This document shows positions 1 to 8,207 of a stretch of DNA of 64,000 bases, one piece after another (the stretch's first letter is position 1; the number at the start of each line of letters is the position of its first letter). The translations under genes were made by a program, and so were the position numbers. The DNA comes from an uncultured Alphaproteobacteria bacterium (GTDB lineage: Bacteria > Pseudomonadota > Alphaproteobacteria > Micavibrionales > Micavibrionaceae). The notes under the pieces are model-generated. The model saw nothing but the letters and a program-made list of their open reading frames with translations. It was not told the origin of the DNA and did no database searches. The stretch lies in NCBI GenBank assembly GCA_937931645.1, contig CALHAR010000007.1, positions 38,428 through 102,427 of the forward strand, written 5' to 3'.

Positions 1-2
1 TG

Positions 3-317
3 TTAGAAGAAGGAATTATTCAACCTAAACAGGCACTTCTAGTTGGCACCGTCATTGATATGATCAACAATGAGTTCGATGCGCTCAATAAATCTTTTAT
101 TGATGAATCTTTTGATTGGCCGTCTATAAAAGAAAACTGTGATAATACCGTTGTTTTTCATGGCGATAATGACCCTTACGTTCCCTTATCGCAGGCAGAA
201 GAAATTTCAGAGAAATTAAACGCACCGCTTCAAATCATTAAAAATGGGGGTCATATAAACACCGATTCTGGTTACACAGAATTTCCCGAAATATTAAACT
301 TCATCAATGCCGAATAA
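3..317 (+). CDS. Alpha/beta hydrolase, RBBP9/YdeN-like, C-terminal part (5' end outside window)
   Basis: The reading frame is open from base 3, so the gene starts upstream of the window. The visible C-terminal part has a hydrolase Asp loop (VVFHGDNDPYVP) and a terminal catalytic His motif (NGGHIN), as in small RBBP9/YdeN-type serine hydrolases. The nucleophile serine would lie upstream and is not visible. Substrate unknown. The stop overlaps the miaA start by 11 bases, so the two are probably co-transcribed and translationally coupled. The family call rests on the Asp/His spacing and short length only. Confidence 0.7.
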   Translation, partial: LEEGIIQPKQALLVGTVIDMINNEFDALNKSFIDESFDWPSIKENCDNTVVFHGDNDPYVPLSQAEEISEKLNAPLQIIKNGGHINTDSGYTEFPEILNFINAE

Positions 318-1212
318 AACCATCCATATTATTGGTGGACCAACGGCGAGTGGTAAATCTTCTCATGCGTTAGCACTCGCTGAAAAGCATGATGGTGTGA
401 TTATCAATGCCGATTCCATGCAAATCTATGATGGCCTGCCGACCCTCACCGCACAACCACCCAAACAAGATAAACAGGCCTGCCCGCACTTACTCTATGG
501 CGCATTGCACCCTAACGAGTCCTGCTCTGCGGGTAATTATAGGGAAATGGTTGAACCTGTTATTAAAGACGTATTAGCGCAGGGAAAAACACCAATTATT
601 GTTGGTGGTTCTGGGCTTTATATACGGGCGCTGACAGATGGTCTCTCCCCTATTCCCGATATTCCTAATGATATTAGAAACGCGGCTAACGCTAAACAGG
701 CAGAGCTTGGCAATCCTGCTTTTTATGAAGCCTTGAAACTCCGCGACCCTATCATGGCAGATCGCCTCCATGCAGATCATACGGCACGATTAATACGGGC
801 ATGGGAAGTTTTAGAGGCAACAGGTCAAAGCCTTGCCGAATGGCAAGAAATGCCACGCCTTGCCCCACCAGCAGATTGGATCTTTGAAGTGACTCTTGTT
901 ATGCCACCGCGTGAAACTCTCTATGACCGTTGCAATAAACGCTTTTTATGGATGCTAGATAATGGTGCCTTAGAGGAGTTGGAAGAGTTTAACCAAGCCA
1001 AGAAAAACGGCGAAATATCCGAAAAATCATTACTGAGTAATGCCTTAGGCGTCAAACCCCTGACTGCTTACTTAAGAGGTGATTTAGACAAGGAAACTGC
1101 TATTGAACGTGGACAAGGTGAAACAAGACGTTATGCCAAACGGCAAGTGACATGGTTCCGTCACCAAATAAAATCTAATAAAAATATTGCAAATATAACA
1201 ACGATAACGTAA
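307..1212 (+). CDS. miaA: tRNA dimethylallyltransferase MiaA
   Basis: This cytoplasmic enzyme adds a dimethylallyl group to A37 of tRNAs that read codons starting with U. The 301-residue protein has the N-terminal P-loop GGPTASGKSS, the DSMQIY substrate motif near residue 38, and IVGGSGLYIRALTDG near residue 100, all diagnostic of MiaA/IPP transferases. Length is normal. The start overlaps the upstream hydrolase. The next operon is ilvBNC, and this adjacency is common in alphaproteobacteria. In enterobacteria MiaA modification affects attenuation at amino-acid operons, which is relevant to the leader just downstream. Confidence 0.97.
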   Translation: MPNKTIHIIGGPTASGKSSHALALAEKHDGVIINADSMQIYDGLPTLTAQPPKQDKQACPHLLYGALHPNESCSAGNYREMVEPVIKDVLAQGKTPIIVGGSGLYIRALTDGLSPIPDIPNDIRNAANAKQAELGNPAFYEALKLRDPIMADRLHADHTARLIRAWEVLEATGQSLAEWQEMPRLAPPADWIFEVTLVMPPRETLYDRCNKRFLWMLDNGALEELEEFNQAKKNGEISEKSLLSNALGVKPLTAYLRGDLDKETAIERGQGETRRYAKRQVTWFRHQIKSNKNIANITTIT

Positions 1213-1221
1213 TTATATTTT

Positions 1222-1290
1222 ATGTTGAATAATTTGAACATTTTACTAGTCGTGCTTGTGGTGCTCCTTGGAGGGGCGCTACCTGTCTGA
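1222..1290 (+). CDS. ilv operon leader peptide
   Basis: A 22-codon ORF starts 10 bases after the miaA stop and encodes MLNNLNILLVVLVVLLGGAL followed by Pro-Val. Fourteen of the 22 residues are branched-chain (8 Leu, 5 Val, 1 Ile), concentrated in codons 7-16. This is the signature of an attenuation leader that senses charged Leu/Val/Ile tRNAs. Its last codons overlap the 5' arm of an antiterminator, and an intrinsic terminator follows at 1325-1350. No strong Shine-Dalgarno sequence is visible. It is too short for routine gene calling. Confidence 0.85.
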   Translation: MLNNLNILLVVLVVLLGGALPV

Positions 1291-1350
1291 TATAGTCTAA
1301 ACTGTTCAGAAACTAAGGTCAGCGCCCCGGATGAGAATTCGGGGTTTTTT
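1273..1350 (+). promoter_or_regulatory. Transcription attenuator of ilvBNC (antiterminator and terminator)
   Basis: Two mutually exclusive helices are visible. The terminator pairs CCCCGGAT (1325-1332) with ATTCGGGG (1337-1344) around a GAGA loop and is followed by six T (1345-1350). The antiterminator pairs GGGGCGCT (1273-1280) with AGCGCCCC (1321-1328), continued by ACCT (1281-1284) with AGGT (1316-1319) across one bulged C. The helices share 1325-1328. A ribosome stalled on the Leu/Val run would leave 1273-1284 free to form the antiterminator. A ribosome reaching the stop at 1288 would cover it and favour termination. Confidence 0.88.
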
Positions 1351-1380
1351 GTTATCAATTTAAATTTAATGGAATACAAA

Positions 1381-3171
1381 ATGAAAACTGTATTAAAAAA
1401 TAAGTCAAAAACAGTGACTTCTGAAAAGACAAAAAGAATGTCTGGAGCAGAGATGGTAATTGAGGCTTTGGTAGAACAAGGTGTAGATACAATCTTTGGT
1501 TATCCGGGGGGGGCAGTTCTTCCAATTTACGATGCCTTATTTCAGCAAGATAAAATTAAACATATCCTATGCCGCCATGAGCAAGGTGCGGCGCATGCCG
1601 CAGAAGGTTATGCGCGCTCTACGGGAAAGATTGGCGTCTTACTTGTTACCAGTGGTCCAGGTGCGACCAATGCGGTGACTGGTTTAACAGATGCCTTGCT
1701 CGATTCCATTCCACTTGTTTGTATTACAGGGCAAGTACCAACATTTTTAATTGGTAATGACGCTTTCCAAGAAGCAGACACAACAGGAATAACACGCCCT
1801 TGTACAAAACATAACTACTTGGTTAAAGATGTCGATCAACTGGCCAATGTCTTACATGAAGCCTTTCATGTTTCTGGTACGGGTCGTCCCGGGCCTGTTG
1901 TCATTGACTTGCCGAAAGATGTGCAATTTGCAGAAGGTAGTTATGTAAGTAAAACCAACGCAGTAACGCATATGTACCAACCGCAAACTGAGCCAGATAT
2001 GACGGCTATTGAAGAAGCTGTCCGTCTTATTGCCAATGCAAAAAAACCAATATTTTATACAGGTGGCGGCGTTATTAATGCAGGACCAAAAGCCTCAAAA
2101 GACTTAACCGAATTTGTAAAAAAGACAGGTTACCCTATCACTAGCACCCTAATGGGCTTAGGCGCCTTCCCCGCCCATGAGGAGCAATGGTTAGGTATGC
2201 TCGGTATGCACGGCACTTACGAGGCTAATTGGGCGATGCATGATTGTGATGTCATGGTCTGCATCGGTGCGAGATTTGATGATCGAGTGACAGGAAATAT
2301 CGAAAAATTTTCTCCTAAATCTAAAAAAATTCATATTGATATTGATCCTAGCTCAATTAATAAAATTATTAATGTTGATATTCCTATTATTGCTGATGCT
2401 GGATCTGCTATCTCAGCAATGCTAAAAGTTTGGAAAGAAGAAAAGTACAAAATTGATCAAGATGCTTTAAATAAATGGTGGTCACAAATAGACACATGGC
2501 GCGCCGTTAATTGCCTCTCATATAAAAATAGCGATACTATTATTAAACCGCAATATGCTTTGGAGCGTTTACAATACTTCTTAAGTAAAGATAAAAGGGA
2601 CAGCTTTATTACAACAGAAGTAGGTCAGCATCAAATGTGGGCGGCACAATTTTTACCCTTTAACAAACCGAATAGATGGATGACATCTGGTGGTCTAGGT
2701 ACAATGGGATATGGTCTTCCTGCGGCTATTGGTACACAGCTTGGTAACCCAGATGGTTTAGTCATCGATGTCGCTGGCGAAGCCTCTATCCTCATGAATA
2801 TTCAAGAAATGAGTACCGCCGTTCAATATAACCTCCCTGTTAAAATATTTATTTTAAACAATCAATGGATGGGAATGGTACGCCAATGGCAAGAGCTATT
2901 ACACGGTGAACGCTATTCGGAAAGCTATACAGAAAGCCTTCCTGACTTTGTAAAACTTGCCGAAGCTTATGGGGGTATAGGTTTACGCGCCGAAACTCCA
3001 GATGAGTTAGATGATGTTATTGAACAAATGCTAAAAACTGACAGAGTGACAATTGTTGATGTCAGAACCTGCCAGTCAGAAAACTGTTTCCCGATGATAC
3101 CATCTGGTAAAGCGCATAATGAAATGATCCTAGCGGCAGATGCCGATAAATTTGATAAGAAATTGGTGTAA
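1381..3171 (+). CDS. ilvB: Acetolactate synthase large subunit
   Basis: Catalyses the first common step of Val/Leu/Ile synthesis, condensing pyruvate with pyruvate or 2-oxobutyrate using ThDP, FAD and Mg. Seen: GYPGGAVLPIYDAL, the ThDP-activating Glu in RHEQGAAHAAEGYAR, TSGPGATN, and a C-terminal ThDP/Mg region AGEASILMN...NNQWMGMVRQWQ. I chose the ATG at 1381 (596 residues) because GGAA lies six bases before it. An in-frame ATG at 1369 has no ribosome site. The first 20 residues are a Lys-rich extension before the conserved MSGAEM. The small subunit follows after two bases. Also called ilvI in some genomes. Confidence 0.96.
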   Translation: MKTVLKNKSKTVTSEKTKRMSGAEMVIEALVEQGVDTIFGYPGGAVLPIYDALFQQDKIKHILCRHEQGAAHAAEGYARSTGKIGVLLVTSGPGATNAVTGLTDALLDSIPLVCITGQVPTFLIGNDAFQEADTTGITRPCTKHNYLVKDVDQLANVLHEAFHVSGTGRPGPVVIDLPKDVQFAEGSYVSKTNAVTHMYQPQTEPDMTAIEEAVRLIANAKKPIFYTGGGVINAGPKASKDLTEFVKKTGYPITSTLMGLGAFPAHEEQWLGMLGMHGTYEANWAMHDCDVMVCIGARFDDRVTGNIEKFSPKSKKIHIDIDPSSINKIINVDIPIIADAGSAISAMLKVWKEEKYKIDQDALNKWWSQIDTWRAVNCLSYKNSDTIIKPQYALERLQYFLSKDKRDSFITTEVGQHQMWAAQFLPFNKPNRWMTSGGLGTMGYGLPAAIGTQLGNPDGLVIDVAGEASILMNIQEMSTAVQYNLPVKIFILNNQWMGMVRQWQELLHGERYSESYTESLPDFVKLAEAYGGIGLRAETPDELDDVIEQMLKTDRVTIVDVRTCQSENCFPMIPSGKAHNEMILAADADKFDKKLV

Positions 3172-3173
3172 TT

Positions 3174-4843
<1,670 letters not shown>

Positions 4844-4878
4844 CTTTGGGTCATCAAGTCAATAATAAAAACTTACAA

Positions 4879-4904
4879 GAGGGCGAAACTTATAACTCGC
4901 CCTC
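4879..4904 (+). promoter_or_regulatory. Perfect 8-bp stem-loop between ilvC and the EamA gene
   Basis: GAGGGCGA (4879-4886) pairs with TCGCCCTC (4897-4904) around a 10-base loop. It begins 36 bases after the ilvC stop and ends one base before the ATG chosen for the next gene. There is no T tract after it, so it is not a standard intrinsic terminator on this strand. It may stabilise the 3' end of the ilv mRNA or limit ribosome loading on the downstream gene. The structure is seen; the role is inferred. Confidence 0.5.
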
Positions 4905-4905
4905 A

Positions 4906-5778
4906 ATGCGTTATGGTCAAAATAACTTACTCGGCATTGGCTTAATCTTAATCGCTTTTTCAGCTATTGCTTTTACTAACATTACCGCTAAATGGGTCAG
5001 TACAGACCACCACCCTATCGATATTCTATTTTATCGCAATGCTGTTGCACTACTAATCACAGCCTTTTGGATTAAAGTAAAATACGGTAACTTTAAAATA
5101 TTAAAGACAACACGCCCCTTGGCTCACGCAAAGCGTGGCGTGATTGGTACAATTGGTGTAGGAACAGCCTTTGCAACCTTTGCTATTCTCCCCGCCACTG
5201 ATGCAACCGTTTTGTTATTCACTATCCCTATTTTCACAGCTATTTTATCTATTCCCTTTTTAGGAGAAAAAGTTGGTAAGCTAAGGTGGAGTGCAATTTT
5301 AATCGGCTTCATAGGTGTCACCATTGCCGTCAATCCTTCGGGGGATATGAATTGGTACGGTATCGCTATTGCCATGGTTGCTGGAATAACCTCTGCCATG
5401 ACGGCTTTATATGTACGAGACCTTGGTTCAAGTGAACCAGCGGTAAGGACAGTTTTTTACTTCCTACTTATAGGCACCATAGCTACCGCCTTATTCATAC
5501 CTTTCCTATCAACCCTTCCAACACGCCCAATGCTGGCACTCTTATTATTAACAGGGTTATTTGGGTTTATTAATCAAATGTTTAAAACGACAGCTTATGC
5601 TATCGCGCCAGCGGCTTTACTCAGCCCATTTCTTTACACCACGCTTATTTGGTCTATTTTGGCAGATATTTTTCTATGGGATATTTTGCCAACACAAAAT
5701 GTTTTAATTGGTGGTACAATAATAATCGCCAGTAACTTATTTATTGCATGGCGTGAACGCAAAGTTCAAAATTTTTAA
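4906..5778 (+). CDS. DMT-superfamily (EamA) membrane transporter
   Basis: A 290-residue inner-membrane protein with about ten hydrophobic helices arranged as two EamA halves. Typical early motifs are FTNITAKWVS and DILFYRNAVALLI. EamA proteins export amino acids or metabolites, but the substrate cannot be read from sequence. Position after ilvC would suit a branched-chain amino acid or precursor exporter, which is inference. I chose ATG 4906 for normal length and first-helix position. A longer TTG start at 4846 would make the stem-loop coding. It converges with the next gene, seven bases away. Confidence 0.8.
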   Translation: MRYGQNNLLGIGLILIAFSAIAFTNITAKWVSTDHHPIDILFYRNAVALLITAFWIKVKYGNFKILKTTRPLAHAKRGVIGTIGVGTAFATFAILPATDATVLLFTIPIFTAILSIPFLGEKVGKLRWSAILIGFIGVTIAVNPSGDMNWYGIAIAMVAGITSAMTALYVRDLGSSEPAVRTVFYFLLIGTIATALFIPFLSTLPTRPMLALLLLTGLFGFINQMFKTTAYAIAPAALLSPFLYTTLIWSILADIFLWDILPTQNVLIGGTIIIASNLFIAWRERKVQNF

Positions 5779-5785
5779 GTTTCTA

Positions 5786-6289
5786 TTAAGCTTGTGAAAA
5801 GAATGAACGTTGCTCTGTAATAAATTCTGCACGTACATACTCAGCACTTATACTTGTTCTATCAATCGATAATTCAGTCAAATTGCCCACATCATCAAAT
5901 GTTGCATGCACATCCAATGTATTTTCCTGAACACTAACAACCGTTACACTAGCAGCAAGCCTTGATGATCTACTCGCAATCGTAACATCAGGCTCATTAT
6001 CGTTGGTCGTCGCTGTAATTTGAATATTGGTTGGCGCATTATCACGTCCATTTAAATAATCAGTATATTGACGCAACTGATCGGCAAGCACTTGCGCCTC
6101 TTCAAATTGTTGAACAGCTTCTTGTGATATTCCAATCTCATCAATAATTTGTTGTTGTTGGTTATTCAATAAGGACGTCTGTGCATTACGGTTACCAACT
6201 TGAACGGCCAGCGCATTTCGTTCGGACGATGCTTCAAATTGTGTAACACGAGCCTCAACAGACCGTAAAGAGAGATTAAGTTCAACCAT
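5786..6289 (-). CDS. Hypothetical protein with N-terminal coiled coil
   Basis: 167 residues, no recognised family and no signal peptide. Residues about 1-80 are Gln/Glu/Asn-rich and predicted helical (ALAVQVGNRNAQTSLLNNQ), like a coiled coil. The C-terminal half is beta-rich with many Thr/Val/Ser. AAGGA lies about eight bases before the ATG. It sits near another unknown and a FlgC-like peptide, so a flagellar or envelope role is possible but unproven. Two stem-loops separate it from the upstream minus-strand gene. Confidence 0.6.
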   Translation of the reverse strand: MVELNLSLRSVEARVTQFEASSERNALAVQVGNRNAQTSLLNNQQQQIIDEIGISQEAVQQFEEAQVLADQLRQYTDYLNGRDNAPTNIQITATTNDNEPDVTIASRSSRLAASVTVVSVQENTLDVHATFDDVGNLTELSIDRTSISAEYVRAEFITEQRSFFSQA

Positions 6290-6312
6290 ATTTATATCCT
6301 TAAATATTCACT

Positions 6313-6370
6313 TATAGGCATTCCTTGCCTATATTTTTATTTATAATAATGCCGTATTTCTGGCATTATT
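6313..6370. terminator. Two adjacent stem-loops in the intergenic gap
   Basis: The first, about 6313-6333, has ATAGGCA pairing with TGCCTAT around TTCCT and is followed on the + strand by ATTTTTATTT, so it resembles a plus-strand terminator. The second, 6345-6370, has AATAATGCC pairing with GGCATTATT around eight bases and lacks a T tract. They lie between two minus-strand genes and may form the 3' end of the 6378-6944 transcript. Confidence 0.45.
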
Positions 6371-6377
6371 CTTACGA

Positions 6378-6944
6378 CTAATGCAAGCGTAGGCCTTGTT
6401 CGTCAAACACGCCTATCGGTTTTTTTGTATACCAATCTTCCAATATAAAAGAGGCATTGGTTGGACGCTTGGTTATGCCATAGACGGCATCAACTGTTGT
6501 TGCAATACGGCGCTTATCAAAACCTGACAAACGATAAAAATTAGGGCCAACAACCAAGACGGGTAATTCTGCCTGCCCTACTTTCTGGGCACGTAATATA
6601 TCCGCAGAATAAAAATCTTTAATTAAAGTCGCTCCATCCGTTTGCGAGGTCCAGTCTTCGACATACCACTCTTGATCTGCCCATTGTGGAATTTGTATAT
6701 GGCGCGCACTCTCAAGATACGCGTCATGATTTTTAAAAGCATTATAATCCCGAGAGCTCTTATTGCTTTTACCCAATTTAACCTCTGAAAAGCCTGAAGA
6801 AAGGCGCGAAGTTACATGAGAAGAAAAGTTAGAAACAAACTTTGGCACTTTTAATTCCAACGCCTGCACAGGAGCAGAATGGCTTAAGAATACAAAAAAA
6901 CCAAACAATATCAACGCTTTAAAAAATAACTTCACAATCATCAC
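6378..6944 (-). CDS. Exported hypothetical protein
   Basis: 188 residues with a clear Sec signal peptide: Lys near the N-terminus, then a hydrophobic run (LFFKALILFGFFVFLSHSA) with likely cleavage near APVQALE. The mature part is basic and has several Trp/Tyr positions (IPQWADQEWYVEDW). It ends in LEDWYTKKPIGVFDEQGLRLH, which could be a small periplasmic or lipid-facing fold. No family recognised. It is divergent from the FlgC-like gene 69 bases away. Confidence 0.6.
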   Translation of the reverse strand: MMIVKLFFKALILFGFFVFLSHSAPVQALELKVPKFVSNFSSHVTSRLSSGFSEVKLGKSNKSSRDYNAFKNHDAYLESARHIQIPQWADQEWYVEDWTSQTDGATLIKDFYSADILRAQKVGQAELPVLVVGPNFYRLSGFDKRRIATTVDAVYGITKRPTNASFILEDWYTKKPIGVFDEQGLRLH

Positions 6945-7013
6945 CTGTTTTATTTAACAAATAAACGCCTGATAACAAGGCATTATTAACTATTTATATG
7001 ATATACTATTTTT

Positions 7014-7250
7014 ATGATTGGCGCTATTACATCTGCATTATCGGGACTAACTACTGCTACTAGGCAAGTGGAGCAAAGCGCGCAAAACATTGCTGAAGGA
7101 TCAGCTCAAGGAGCATCCGGCACAGGGTTGATCGAAGATATAGTTGATATCAAAGTCGCTGAGACATCCTACAGAGCAAATTTAGCCGTCCTTAGAACAA
7201 CGGATGAACTGACTCAAGAACTCCTGAACACTTTTGACGAAACTGTTTAA
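7014..7250 (+). CDS. Small FlgC-like flagellar rod-related protein
   Basis: 78 residues. The N-terminus (MIGAITSALSGLTTATRQVEQSAQNIA) and C-terminus (VDIKVAETSYRANLAVLRTTDELTQELLNTF) resemble the paired terminal helices that rod, hook and flagellin proteins use to assemble. The whole central domain is absent, since FlgC itself is about 130 residues. No other flagellar gene is in the window. It could be a minimal rod-like protein or a decayed duplicate. The resemblance is clear but function is not. Confidence 0.6.
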   Translation: MIGAITSALSGLTTATRQVEQSAQNIAEGSAQGASGTGLIEDIVDIKVAETSYRANLAVLRTTDELTQELLNTFDETV

Positions 7251-7411
7251 AGCGCGCACTTAACATTAGCTAATACATACGAAAAGAAGAATGGCTGGTG
7301 GCATCATTCACATTAGCGCATGATTTGCTACTCGATATGTTTGATAGTGCGCAGAATCACTAGATTTGTATATAAGGTACTTAATATAGAAACTTATTAA
7401 ATTTGCGCACA

Positions 7412-7999
7412 TTACACCATCTGCACCACTTTCTTTTGCGCATCAACATCTGCTTCTATGTATTTCTGTGTCATAGCAAGTGAACTGTGACGTGCTAATA
7501 GCTGAACATCACGTATTGAACCACCAACCGTAGAAATCTTACGTGATGCGTTAGTGATAAAAGTCCTGCGACCTGAATGACTACTACACCCATTGAACCC
7601 AAGCTTCGAATACCATGTACGAAACATGTTCACAATCACCTGCGCAGTGGTTTCACCCCCTCGCTCAGTCTTAACGATGCGGTCAGATGAATGAGCAGAC
7701 TTACACCATTCACGATAATCGACCAGCATCTGCTTTAGGTCACTGTTCAACCATATAACACCCCCAGACGACCCCTTAGACGCACTGTTCTGTAGCTTAA
7801 TGTTATCGGTGACGTTACCTTGAGCGTCTGTCACCATCGACCATGTGATGTGAGCGATCTCTTTTGCTCTTAACCCTGCACGAACTGACAGTAAGAATAT
7901 CAGCTTGTTACGTTCAGGGTGACGAGTGTTGGTTAAGAATGAGAGCATCGCAGATTGTTGATGCTTCGTTAGTGTCTTTGCTTGTTTCGATAGACCCAT
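7412..7999 (-). CDS. Short tyrosine recombinase / integrase
   Basis: The catalytic domain of the lambda-integrase family is nearly all of the protein. The first Arg is in RAGLRAKEI, the His-x-x-Arg box is SHSGRRTF, the later His is LLARHSS, and the nucleophile Tyr is TQKYIEAD. I chose ATG 7999 (195 residues) because GAGAGGG precedes it at good spacing. Upstream alternatives (ATG 8017, GTG 8080) lack a site. It has no N-terminal arm-binding domain and only a stub of the core-binding domain. It is the likely mover of the island, or a passenger if the serine recombinase was the original integrase. Confidence 0.88.
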   Translation of the reverse strand: MGLSKQAKTLTKHQQSAMLSFLTNTRHPERNKLIFLLSVRAGLRAKEIAHITWSMVTDAQGNVTDNIKLQNSASKGSSGGVIWLNSDLKQMLVDYREWCKSAHSSDRIVKTERGGETTAQVIVNMFRTWYSKLGFNGCSSHSGRRTFITNASRKISTVGGSIRDVQLLARHSSLAMTQKYIEADVDAQKKVVQMV

Positions 8000-8207
8000 T
8001 TCTACCCTCTCTTTCATTATACTAGTGTCTCTACGTATAATTTTATCATGTGTCCTAGGAGGAGCAAGGGAAAGCCACACGCTGTAAGTGTTGGTGTGCG
8101 TATGTTTCGTGGAAACTCGTTATATAAGGTAGATAATGTAATGAGTGGCAAATGTTATCACGAAATGCTATAAGTTGAAAAACAACATAAAATTAGTAAA
8201 TATATTA

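Noticed and set aside
8145..8207. GTG-started N-terminal extension of HsdR
   Set aside because: No ribosome site and not matching the family N-terminus, which begins at ATG 8208.
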